A stretch of 64,000 bases of DNA from Verrucomicrobiia bacterium (GTDB lineage: Bacteria > Verrucomicrobiota > Verrucomicrobiia > Limisphaerales > CAIMTB01), in the NCBI GenBank assembly GCA_019634625.1, contig JAHCBA010000013.1, positions 86,652 through 150,651 on the forward strand, in the 5' to 3' direction. The notes under the pieces are model-generated. The model searched no databases and was not told where the DNA came from. It was given only the letters and a program-made list of their open reading frames with translations. Shown piece after piece: positions 48,676 to 56,786 of the stretch. Within the stretch, counting starts at the first letter, position 1, and every line of letters starts with the position of its first letter. Made by a program: the position numbers and the translations under genes.

Positions 48676-50490
48676 ATGCGTCTAAAAGAACTCGCAATTA
48701 AAAACTTCAGGGGATACCGGAACGAAACACGCATCCCGATTGATGCCAACGTCACCGGCATCACGGGGCGAAACGACGTTGGTAAGTCCAGCATCCTTGA
48801 AGCGCTCGACATCTTTTTTGAAGGCGGTGAAATCGCAATCGACAAAGATGATTTCCATGTGGCCGAACCCGAAGCCAGTGTTGAGATTCGCTGTGTTTTC
48901 GATAATTTGCCTGCCGAGATTCTACTCGACGAGGCCAATAGAACCACCCTTGCCGGAGAGCGTCTGCTGAACAGTGTCGGCGACTTGGAAATCCTCAAGC
49001 GTTACAAGAGAAGTTCAAAAGAGCCGGCGATCTTCATCGTCGCCAATCATCCGAGCGCAGCGAATTTCGACGACCTGCACACGTTGAAAATTGCCGACCT
49101 CAGAAAGCGCGGAGAGGAGGTTGGAGTTGTCGCCGCTGATATTGCCGATGCTCGCAAGAGTGCACTGTGGCGGGCGGCCATCTGGGCGAAATCTCCCACC
49201 CCACATTTGACGCAGCGTGAACTTGAAATCAGCAAGTTCGCGACGGACTCGAAATCGATCCAAGACAAACTCTTCAAACAACTCCCACTCTTCGCGCTGT
49301 TCAAGTCTGACCGAGAAAGCAAAGACAACGATCCGCAGGCCAAGACGCCTATGCAAGCGGCGGTCTCGCAGGCAAAAGAGGAGTTGAAGGTCGAAATTGA
49401 ACGGATCGAAGAGGAGATTAAGAAGCGAGTGCTGGAACGAGCGGCGAAGACCTTGGACAAGCTCAAGGACATGGATGCGACGCTGGCGTCGCAGCTCATA
49501 CCACGATTCAAGAAAGCTCCAACTTGGACCTTCGACTTCACACTCGATGGCGAGGACAACATTCCCATCAACAAGCGCGGCAGCGGTGTTCGCCGTTTGA
49601 TTCTACTGAACTTCTTCCGCGCTGAGGCAGAACGGAAGGTTGCGGATAAGAATGCGCCATCGGTCATCTATGCATTTGAAGAGCCGGAGACGTCCCAACA
49701 CCCATCAAACCAAGAGATGCTGGTTCGTGCTCTGGTGCAGGTGGGAAACAGGGACAACTGCCAAGTCCTGGTGACCACGCATGTCCCAGCCTTAGCTGGT
49801 TTGTTGCCTGTGTCTGGCTTGCGCCTCATCGAGAAGGAGGCGGCTGGCCGCACAGTCCATTTCGGAAGCGATGCTGTGATCGAGAACATTGCTCAGACGC
49901 TCGGTGTGCTGATTGACCCGCGAGCGAGCCGAGCGAAAGCCTTGGTTCTGGTCGAGGGTCCGTCAGATATTGTGTTTCTTCGCCACACGGCTGACCAACT
50001 CAAGGCAGCCGGCCATATTCCGGCAACACTGGAGGAGCGTGGGATTCTTCCGGTCTCAATTGGCGGCTGTGGTTTGTTGAAGCATTGGATAACAAAGCGC
50101 ATCGCTGAACAATTTAACATTCCTTGGGGACTGCTTCTTGATTCTGATTTGGGAACGCCCGAGCACAGCCAGAACGTCACGCAAGTTCAAACGCTGCGGC
50201 AAGGTGGCAAGAAAGCCTACGTGACGCGCAAACGAGAGCCTGAAAATTACATCCTGTTGGAGATCGTTACACCTCACGTAACCGGAGGAGCAGCAATTGT
50301 TCTGACGGACATCTGCGACGCGAAACGCGAAATATCAATCGCCACATCGAAGGCCACGGGCGAAGTCCTTGAGTTCTATTGGACACAAATGAACGCCGAA
50401 CAAATCCGGCGGGCTGAAAAATACACGGACGGCGGCGCTGAGCACTATGAGTTCACGGAAATTTTGGCTGATTTTCTCACGCTCGCATAA
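48676..50490 (+). CDS. OLD-family ATP-dependent endonuclease (ABC ATPase + TOPRIM)
   Basis: 604 residues. The N-terminal ABC-type ATPase shows LAIKNFRGYRN, Walker A GRNDVGKSSILEALDIFF, a coiled-coil insertion around residues 200-275, a signature-like KRGSGVRRLILLNFF, Walker B VIYAFEEPETSQHP and H-loop LVTTHVPAL. The C-terminal TOPRIM domain has ALVLVEGPSDIVFLR (catalytic Glu) and LLLDSDLGTPEH (DxD). Enzymes of this type include P2 OLD and GajA of Gabija and act in phage defence by nicking DNA. The GajB helicase expected for Gabija is absent; instead an unrecognised gene follows after 13 bp. Base composition is clearly less GC-rich than in the left half of the window. Confidence 0.88.
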   Translation: MRLKELAIKNFRGYRNETRIPIDANVTGITGRNDVGKSSILEALDIFFEGGEIAIDKDDFHVAEPEASVEIRCVFDNLPAEILLDEANRTTLAGERLLNSVGDLEILKRYKRSSKEPAIFIVANHPSAANFDDLHTLKIADLRKRGEEVGVVAADIADARKSALWRAAIWAKSPTPHLTQRELEISKFATDSKSIQDKLFKQLPLFALFKSDRESKDNDPQAKTPMQAAVSQAKEELKVEIERIEEEIKKRVLERAAKTLDKLKDMDATLASQLIPRFKKAPTWTFDFTLDGEDNIPINKRGSGVRRLILLNFFRAEAERKVADKNAPSVIYAFEEPETSQHPSNQEMLVRALVQVGNRDNCQVLVTTHVPALAGLLPVSGLRLIEKEAAGRTVHFGSDAVIENIAQTLGVLIDPRASRAKALVLVEGPSDIVFLRHTADQLKAAGHIPATLEERGILPVSIGGCGLLKHWITKRIAEQFNIPWGLLLDSDLGTPEHSQNVTQVQTLRQGGKKAYVTRKREPENYILLEIVTPHVTGGAAIVLTDICDAKREISIATSKATGEVLEFYWTQMNAEQIRRAEKYTDGGAEHYEFTEILADFLTLA

Positions 50491-50503
50491 CCAAGCCAAC
50501 TCG

Positions 50504-51391
50504 ATGTCCAGCAGAAGCGACAATTTTGGATTCGAGTTTGCTGAGCGCTTCTCACGGGAGAGCGCGAAGGTGCGCTTCTTTGAAGTGCCACTGTTCCGCG
50601 CATTGGTTAGTTCACTCTCAAGCGTATCGAATAGCGTTCAGGTTGAGGAGTTGCACGGCTCTCGGTCTCAAGTGCTGTTCTCAGCCTGCCCGCCTTGGAC
50701 TCGGCGCATTGCCAGATGTGAATTGGCTGACGTCTGCATTATTTGGTTTCGACTTGGGAGACAACCTCAAGTGCGAATTACTTTCATGCAGGCGAAGAGG
50801 TCCAATCATTCTCACGCACTGTGCGAAAAGAGCCCACCTGTCCCCAAACAGGCGTTCAATGGTGACAGCACTCAATTCCACTTGCTCACCACTCGCCCGA
50901 AGATTGTCGGGCGATTCCAGACTTTTGACCCGCCTGCTCACCTGTTGAGTAATGCCGTATTGCCCTCTGTCGGGTCGTATTGTGTTTTCCACCGTGCGCC
51001 GGATGGCACGAAGCAGTTCTTTTATGCCTCCGCCGCCATACTAACGGCTGACGCGCCATCAAGCCCTGGGCGTATCACAATCGAGACGCAGTTTGGCGTG
51101 CCGGTTCAGCACCACGGCAGTTATCCCGAGCGGAAATGGGCTTGCTGCCCTATGGTTTTTGGTTCGGCTATCCATTCAGGCCAAATTGGAACGCCGCTCG
51201 AATCAGACCGCATCGCTCTCGGCTGGGTAAGTTCATTCGTGAGCCGCGCAGCTTCAACCATCGTAGGCGATGAGGGCCGCGTAAGCCGCGCGTTCCTCGG
51301 CGCATTCGACGTGCCTGGAAACAACGACCGTGCGGAAGCACCAGCCAAGAGGATTCTTCTCATTCAGACTGAACCCGAACAGTCAGACTAA
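50504..51391 (+). CDS. Uncharacterised protein paired with the OLD nuclease
   Basis: 295 residues from the ATG at 50504 (MSSRSDNFGFEFAERFSRES). I do not recognise the family. It has no signal peptide or membrane segment and looks like a mixed alpha/beta protein. A segment with RCELADVCIIWFRLGRQPQV and ITFMQAKRS resembles the strand-turn-strand ending in Q-x-K found in nuclease-like folds (ELAD...FxQxK), which is suggestive only. The second half (LPSVGSYCVFHRAPDGTKQFFYASA) is beta-rich. Close spacing after the OLD gene suggests the two act together. Confidence 0.65.
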   Translation: MSSRSDNFGFEFAERFSRESAKVRFFEVPLFRALVSSLSSVSNSVQVEELHGSRSQVLFSACPPWTRRIARCELADVCIIWFRLGRQPQVRITFMQAKRSNHSHALCEKSPPVPKQAFNGDSTQFHLLTTRPKIVGRFQTFDPPAHLLSNAVLPSVGSYCVFHRAPDGTKQFFYASAAILTADAPSSPGRITIETQFGVPVQHHGSYPERKWACCPMVFGSAIHSGQIGTPLESDRIALGWVSSFVSRAASTIVGDEGRVSRAFLGAFDVPGNNDRAEAPAKRILLIQTEPEQSD

Positions 51392-51397
51392 ACCGCC

Positions 51398-51652
51398 ATG
51401 CCCCACGCCTACACCGATGACCAGTTTGCCGAGAAGCCCGCAACGGGATTGTTCGCGGATCTTGGCTGGGCCGTTGCATGGCCACCTCCCAACACTGGCG
51501 TTTCCTGCGAGCCTCGTGATGCCGGGTTGCCCGGGCGCGAGACCAAGGGCAAGGAGGTGTGGCGTCGTCCGTCCCACTTATTCTCCCGCTTGCAGAAGCG
51601 CCCGCTCGCGCTCGATCACAACTACCCTCGTTCATCGCACGTAGGACTTTGA
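51398..51652 (+). pseudogene. HsdR remnant (type I restriction subunit, N-terminal fragment)
   Basis: The product starts MPHAYTDDQFAEKPATGLFADLGW, the hallmark N-terminus of type I restriction subunit R (HxEDQLVEQPAIGLFAxLGW), and GRETKGKEV further on matches the next conserved block. After about 60 residues the similarity ends, and the frame stops at 51650-51652. The nuclease and helicase domains are missing. Confidence 0.75.
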
Positions 51653-51729
51653 TGGCTGATCAATACCTCCGTTTCTGCATCTGGTCCGTCGCCGGTCTCT
51701 TGCGTGGCGACTACATGCTGGACCAATAG
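51652..51729 (+). pseudogene. HsdM remnant (type I methyltransferase subunit, N-terminal fragment)
   Basis: 25 residues overlapping the HsdR-like remnant as TGATG. FCIWSVAGLLRGDYMLDQ matches the start of type I methylase subunits (FIWSVADLLRGDYK...) and then stops. Together with the fragment before it, this points to a collapsed type I restriction-modification locus. Confidence 0.6.
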
Positions 51730-51758
51730 CTTGCTAGACCCGGGACACCAACTAAATC

Positions 51759-53111
51759 ATGAACGCTGATTCGACCCGCAACAGATCCGCGAATGACCAG
51801 ACCCCGGTCATCCAACCGTGGCTTGCCGCCGGACTGGTCGTTGCGCTCGCCGGCAACGTGCTGCTCTCTGCCGTCCTCATAGTGAAGCTAGGTCGCTTCG
51901 AGGACTCGAAACGGCAAGCCGACGAAGCAGAGGCTCGCACTGCGACACAGCGCACCGAATTGGCAAAGCTTCAGGTCGAGGTTGAGACACTCACCAAGCA
52001 GAAAGACGCGCTCGCACCGGCGGTTGCCGACTGGCAGCAGCGGCTCAAGGAAAAGGCCGCCGCAGAGGCGCTCTTGGCGACACTCGACGCCAAGCAGCGG
52101 CAGTCGGAGTCCGACATCGCCTTGGCAGGCAAGAGGCTGGACGACGCCAACCGCGCTTTGCTTGACGCCGACAAGCAGAAATCAGAACTGACCTCGACCG
52201 TTGAACTGCTGAAAGCCGAGCGTGATGCACTCACCAGATCGAACGCCGACGCCAAAGTGCTCGCTCGCCATGCCGAGGAAGCAGAGCGCCGCCTCAATGC
52301 CGCCACGAATGCCCTTGCCAATACCGACACGCGCCGCAAGCAACTGGAAACCGATGCCGCGGCCGCGCAGTCGCGGTTCGAGCAAATCCAAAAGGAAGCG
52401 GATGATTTGCGCCAGGCGCGCGAGAAGCTGACCACGGACTTGGCCGCGTTACGCCAGCAGATTCAGACGCAGAAGGACCTGCTCGCAACATTTGACCAGA
52501 AGGCGGCGGATTTGAAGGCGCTGCAAACCGCAACCGGGCAAGAGGAACAAAAGACCGCGAAGCTCCAGCAACAGTCGGCAACGGCTGAAGCCCGTGCCGC
52601 CGAGATGGAAGCTAAGTTCAGCAAAGCCGCGTCCGAACTCTCGCAGTTGACGAATCGCCTGTCACAGGCCCGCGAAGATACAGCCGACGCGGAAACCCGG
52701 CTGGAGACATCCAGAGCAGCGTCGCTACGGGCTGACGCCGACCTTGCTGCGGCCCAGAGGCGCCTTACCGAAACGCGAACGGCGCAGGACCAGCTAGCCA
52801 GCGAACAAACGAAGACAGCCGCCCAACTCGCGGCGTCAAAGAGGGACTTGGAGCAGGCGCGCAAGGATGCCGTCGACGCGGAAACACGCCGCGACGCCGC
52901 GAAGGCCGATGCGCAAAAGGCCGATGCCGACCTTGCTGCGGCACGCGCGCAGTTACAGGTGTTCGTCGTCAAGCAAGGGGAACTCACCCGTGAAGCCTCG
53001 CGTTTGGAAGCCACCATAGAGCGCCTCAAAGAAGAGAAGGAGGCGCTGGAAAGGGAAATCGGCCGCCAGGAAGCCCAGCGCCAGAAGAGCCAGTCCGAGG
53101 GTCAGAAATGA
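51759..53111 (+). CDS. Membrane-anchored coiled-coil protein, first gene of a CoCoNuT-like operon
   Basis: 450 residues. One transmembrane helix (LAAGLVVALAGNVLLSAVLIV, about residues 23-43), then an unbroken coiled coil of about 400 residues rich in Ala, Gln, Lys and Glu with recurring AQ/AD heptads (ADADLAAAQRRL and ADADLAAARAQL are near repeats). There is no enzymatic domain. It lies 24 bp before the McrB-like gene, which has the same plan of N-terminal membrane helix plus coiled coil, so the two may assemble through their coils at the inner membrane. In the CoCoNuT systems, extra coiled-coil proteins accompany the McrB homologue; assignment to that role is inference. Confidence 0.82.
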   Translation: MNADSTRNRSANDQTPVIQPWLAAGLVVALAGNVLLSAVLIVKLGRFEDSKRQADEAEARTATQRTELAKLQVEVETLTKQKDALAPAVADWQQRLKEKAAAEALLATLDAKQRQSESDIALAGKRLDDANRALLDADKQKSELTSTVELLKAERDALTRSNADAKVLARHAEEAERRLNAATNALANTDTRRKQLETDAAAAQSRFEQIQKEADDLRQAREKLTTDLAALRQQIQTQKDLLATFDQKAADLKALQTATGQEEQKTAKLQQQSATAEARAAEMEAKFSKAASELSQLTNRLSQAREDTADAETRLETSRAASLRADADLAAAQRRLTETRTAQDQLASEQTKTAAQLAASKRDLEQARKDAVDAETRRDAAKADAQKADADLAAARAQLQVFVVKQGELTREASRLEATIERLKEEKEALEREIGRQEAQRQKSQSEGQK

Positions 53112-53135
53112 TGGACCTGATTTGAAAGGAACAAG

Positions 53136-55088
53136 ATGCCGAACGCACAATTGTTACAATGGGCGCTGTGGGGATTTTCGTTGCTGGCGGGGGTCGGAAC
53201 GATTCTCGCCATGTTCAAGCTTCGCTATGCCGAGCGATTCTTGCCGCACTGGAACGAACTCAAGGAACTTGAGGCGACGCTGCCAATTCGGCGCGAAGAA
53301 TTGCGGCAGGCGACCGAAGGCATAGACAAGTGCCGCGCCGAAATCGGTCAGCTTGAGGCCACGGTCGGGTTCTTGCGGATTCTGAAGGAGTGGCAGGATG
53401 CGAACCCGGAAGCACCAGCGCGCATCCAGCAGATGATGGCCGATGTCGCGCGAGGAGAATCCGAGCGATCCGCGGTTCAGCAGAAGCTTGCGCAGGAAGA
53501 GTCGAGACTTAACGAAGTCACTCAGGAAACAAGCCGGCTCAATTTGGAAAAAGCGCAACTGACGCAGGAGACCGGCACGCTCCGTGACCAACTCGCCGGA
53601 TTCCACAGGCAAGAGGCCGAACTCGAAAAGGCGGTCCGCGAACTCCAAGACCAATGCAGCCAAAAAGGTGTTGAGCTTGGAAATGCACAGAAAAGGATGC
53701 AGGAGTTGCAATCCGCTCTGACAACGCTGGAACAAAAGGTTGAGCGGTTTGAGAAGGAAAAACAACAGGCCATTCGAGAACGGAAGGAGGCCGAGTCGGC
53801 ACGCGATGCAGCAAGAGCAGAACTGACGGGACTTCAGAAATCCTTGGATGCCTTCAAGGCAATGGCCGAAAACCTCAACGCCCGTTTGAAGGAGGTGGAT
53901 GTCGGGCACACGGACCTCACCAAGGCACTTGAGGATTTGACTCAACCCGCACTCAAGTTCGCCTTCAGTCGCGGCGCTCGAATCGAGGAGAGCACGGCGC
54001 TGCGGCGACTGGCTGACCATTTGCGCGCAAGGGGCCTGCATTTTCCGGAACGAGTTCAACTGGCTTTTCACACCAGCCTTAAAGCGGCTCACATCAATCC
54101 ACTGGTCGTGCTGGCAGGCGTGAGCGGCACAGGTAAGAGCGCGCTGCCGATGGCGTATGCCGAGGCAACCGGAATGAATTTTCTCAGCCTCGCCGTGCAG
54201 CCCGGTTGGTCTGGCCCTCAAGACTTGCTTGGGTTCTACAACTATTTGGAGCGAAAATACAAAGCCACCGAACTTGCGCGCGCTCTAGCACAAATGTCGC
54301 GGTTCTCCGCGATAGACCTCCCCGGACTTAAGATTGATTCGCGCAAAGATCAAATGCTCCTCTTACTGCTGGACGAAATGAATCTTGCGCGAATCGAGTA
54401 TTATTTCTCCGACTTCCTCAGCCGGTTGGAACAGCGCCGTGGTCGCAAAATAGAAGAAGAGCAACGTCGCCGTGAAGTCTCGTTGCTGGTGGACGCTGGC
54501 AGTCTTCCCGCCACGGAAGCGCCGCGATTCATCTTCCCGGACTTTAACGTCCTGTTTGTCGGCACGATGAACGAAGATGAATCGACGCAGTCGCTATCCG
54601 ATAAGGTCATCGACCGCGCAAACGTTCTGCGATTTGGCGCACCCAAGGAATTGAAAGCCTCCTCCGCCCCGACCGTTGCGCCCACCGCGGACTTTCTGCC
54701 CCGCGCCACATGGGAACAATGGGTGAAGCCATTCGATGGAAACGGATTCGACAACGAGCGCACGGCGCTCACTCAACTCAATCAGATGCTTGAGTCCGTC
54801 AACCGTCCCTTCGGACATCGAGTGTATCGGGCCATCCTCGACTACCTCGCCAATTATCCTGGCGCTTCGACCGACCCGGCACGATGCCGTAATGCACTGG
54901 CCGACCAAATCGAGCAAAAGATTATCCCTAAGCTGCGCGGCCTCGACACCCAGGACGACAGGGCATCGCGCTGTCTTGATCAACTCGGCGCAACGATTTC
55001 TGGGTTGCAAGACCCTGAACTTGCGGACGCCTTCACCCGCGCTCGCGAACAGCACCTGTTTGAATGGTTCGGCGTGAAGCGCTCGTAG
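53136..55088 (+). CDS. McrB-type AAA+ NTPase with membrane helix and coiled coil (CnuB-like)
   Basis: 650 residues. A membrane helix at about residues 5-27 (LLQWALWGFSLLAGVGTIL) and a coiled coil at about 40-250 precede an McrB-type AAA+ domain: Walker A GVSGTGKS (328-335), Walker B with the McrB-specific LLDEMNLARIEYYFSDFL (about 411-428), and GTMNEDESTQSLSDKVIDRA (476-495), the family's MN-x-D type sensor. The segment SLAVQPGWSGPQDLLGFYN is also typical of McrB. There is no DUF3578 or other DNA-binding N-terminus as in E. coli McrB; the coiled coil takes its place. This is the defining feature of the CoCoNuT (coiled-coil nuclease tandem) branch of the McrBC superfamily. The McrC-like gene follows after 18 bp. 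Confidence 0.9.
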   Translation: MPNAQLLQWALWGFSLLAGVGTILAMFKLRYAERFLPHWNELKELEATLPIRREELRQATEGIDKCRAEIGQLEATVGFLRILKEWQDANPEAPARIQQMMADVARGESERSAVQQKLAQEESRLNEVTQETSRLNLEKAQLTQETGTLRDQLAGFHRQEAELEKAVRELQDQCSQKGVELGNAQKRMQELQSALTTLEQKVERFEKEKQQAIRERKEAESARDAARAELTGLQKSLDAFKAMAENLNARLKEVDVGHTDLTKALEDLTQPALKFAFSRGARIEESTALRRLADHLRARGLHFPERVQLAFHTSLKAAHINPLVVLAGVSGTGKSALPMAYAEATGMNFLSLAVQPGWSGPQDLLGFYNYLERKYKATELARALAQMSRFSAIDLPGLKIDSRKDQMLLLLLDEMNLARIEYYFSDFLSRLEQRRGRKIEEEQRRREVSLLVDAGSLPATEAPRFIFPDFNVLFVGTMNEDESTQSLSDKVIDRANVLRFGAPKELKASSAPTVAPTADFLPRATWEQWVKPFDGNGFDNERTALTQLNQMLESVNRPFGHRVYRAILDYLANYPGASTDPARCRNALADQIEQKIIPKLRGLDTQDDRASRCLDQLGATISGLQDPELADAFTRAREQHLFEWFGVKRS

Positions 55089-55106
55089 GTTTTCACTGCC
55101 ACGTCT

Positions 55107-56786
55107 ATGGCTCGCGTGTTGCCTTATCCTTGGTCGTTGCTCGCATCGCGCGCCAGCGGTGGAGCATCGCTCAGTCCTGAGGACTGTGAGGCGGTCGAGC
55201 CTCTCAATCCCGAATCCCTTACGTTTTTTACGCGCACGGAGGATGAATCATTGCCGACACTCGCAGGCCATCAGCATTCGAGCGCTCCATTGGCCAACCA
55301 AGTTCTATCGAACCCGAACACGGCGGCGGGACGCCGTCGCGGCGTTCTGTCAACGCCAGCCCTTCCATACGAGAAAACCGATTTGTGGCATGTCCGCTTC
55401 GGGAGCGAAGAATTCGCCATTCCTGTTCGCGGGAGCCAGCGGCGCGCCAGCGCATGGGAAGACCCGATTGATTCCAACGCAGCGGAGGTTTACTTGCGCG
55501 ACACGGTTGATTTTCTTTGCGGATATTTCACCGAGGCCATTTCGCTAACACAGGACCGGGAGTTTGCTGAATTTCACGAGTTTGCGGGCCAGGTCGTTGC
55601 CCGGCTGAACTGGGCGACGATATGGAAGCGCTGGAAGAAAGTCAGCACCGGCGAAGAACCACGCATGGCCCGGGTGGTCGAGATTGCCTTCGCCCATCTT
55701 AGCGCCATTCGCAACGTCTGCGAACGACCTCGAAGAATGCTCGTTCGACAACGCGAACTCGTCTCCGTCGGGCGCGTGCAGGAACTGGACTCCATTTGCC
55801 TTCGCGACCTGATTCGCCGCCCAGGGCGAACGGTTCTGGAAAAGGCAGGTGGCCGTCAGGAAATCCTTGCGATTACCCGACGAGAAACGGTGGACACGGC
55901 GGAGAATCGCGTCATGCGGGAATTCATTCGCCTCTGCCAGCATCGCGCTCGCGCCTACGAGCGGGAGAATGGGCGTGCGCGGGAACATCCACGCGTGAGG
56001 ACGGTGGTTGACCTCCGTGGCAACTGTGAGCGGCTTGAAGTTTGGTCGCCCCTTTCGGCAGTTGGCCGGCTGGTCGGTGCGCCTCGCCCCAATTACGTGC
56101 TCCAAAAGGACCGCCGCTACCACCCGCTTTGGGTTCAATACGACAAGTTGCGGCGCGAAGAGGAGGCCGTGGACAACATCTGGTCTTGGGGGCGAAAGCT
56201 GTGGGCGGAATTCGTTCGCGGCATCGTCATTTCGTTCCTTCTCAGCGACGAAGCGCGGAATACGTGCGTCTGGAGACGCGATTGCGAACTCGCCGGATAC
56301 TTGAGAAGCGAACATCACGCCGGCAGTTTTGTCCCGGCGCTGTCGGTCTCAAGCCGCTGGATACGCCATGACGGTAGAGCACGGATGCTATTAGTTCACC
56401 CCGCACACGCGCATCTATGTCCGGGATTGGAGGAACTCTTGCCGCGTCTCGGCGTGGAGTTGGCCTTGGTTGTTTATCCCACAACAGGTCCATTGAAGCC
56501 GCAGTCGCTTCTCTGCATTTACTCTGTGTTGAGCCTTGGAACCGATGCCAAGCAGCGGGATCAAATGGTTAACTGTTTGCAGTCGTCCCTCGATCAAGTT
56601 GCCCACGAGGCATCGTCATTGAACGTGCGCGGCCTGTTGTTGCGAGGCGAATGGTTGCGTGACAAGAAACCAGAAAATCCTCGATACGGGCGGTTGGATT
56701 ATCTGGCCGCACCAGCGGGAGGCCCGTTTTGGTTCCACGACTTCCCTGAGCTTCTCAATATCTTGCTGGAGGAATTGGCAGGATGA
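55107..56786 (+). CDS. McrC-like protein (DUF2357; CnuC-like)
   Basis: 559 residues. The diagnostic block is ITRRETVDTAENRVMREFIRL (about 256-276), the conserved motif of DUF2357/McrC-type proteins, followed by a helical region. An early beta-rich part (WHVRFGSEEFAIPVRGS) would contact the NTPase, as in McrC. In McrC the C-terminus is a PD-(D/E)xK nuclease; here, around LALVVYPTTGPLKPQSLLCIYSVLSL, I cannot find a convincing D...ExK set, so the nuclease may be inactive or strongly diverged. Gene order after the McrB-like gene and the 4-bp overlap with the Hsp70-like gene support one complex. Confidence 0.82.
   Translation: MARVLPYPWSLLASRASGGASLSPEDCEAVEPLNPESLTFFTRTEDESLPTLAGHQHSSAPLANQVLSNPNTAAGRRRGVLSTPALPYEKTDLWHVRFGSEEFAIPVRGSQRRASAWEDPIDSNAAEVYLRDTVDFLCGYFTEAISLTQDREFAEFHEFAGQVVARLNWATIWKRWKKVSTGEEPRMARVVEIAFAHLSAIRNVCERPRRMLVRQRELVSVGRVQELDSICLRDLIRRPGRTVLEKAGGRQEILAITRRETVDTAENRVMREFIRLCQHRARAYERENGRAREHPRVRTVVDLRGNCERLEVWSPLSAVGRLVGAPRPNYVLQKDRRYHPLWVQYDKLRREEEAVDNIWSWGRKLWAEFVRGIVISFLLSDEARNTCVWRRDCELAGYLRSEHHAGSFVPALSVSSRWIRHDGRARMLLVHPAHAHLCPGLEELLPRLGVELALVVYPTTGPLKPQSLLCIYSVLSLGTDAKQRDQMVNCLQSSLDQVAHEASSLNVRGLLLRGEWLRDKKPENPRYGRLDYLAAPAGGPFWFHDFPELLNILLEELAG

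Noticed and set aside
48676..51391. Gabija system
   Set aside because: GajA-like OLD protein is present, but the GajB UvrD-like helicase is absent; the following gene has no helicase motifs.
51759..55088. Zorya-type ZorA/ZorB membrane pair
   Set aside because: There is no MotA/MotB-like channel domain or OmpA-like domain; the second protein has clear McrB motifs.
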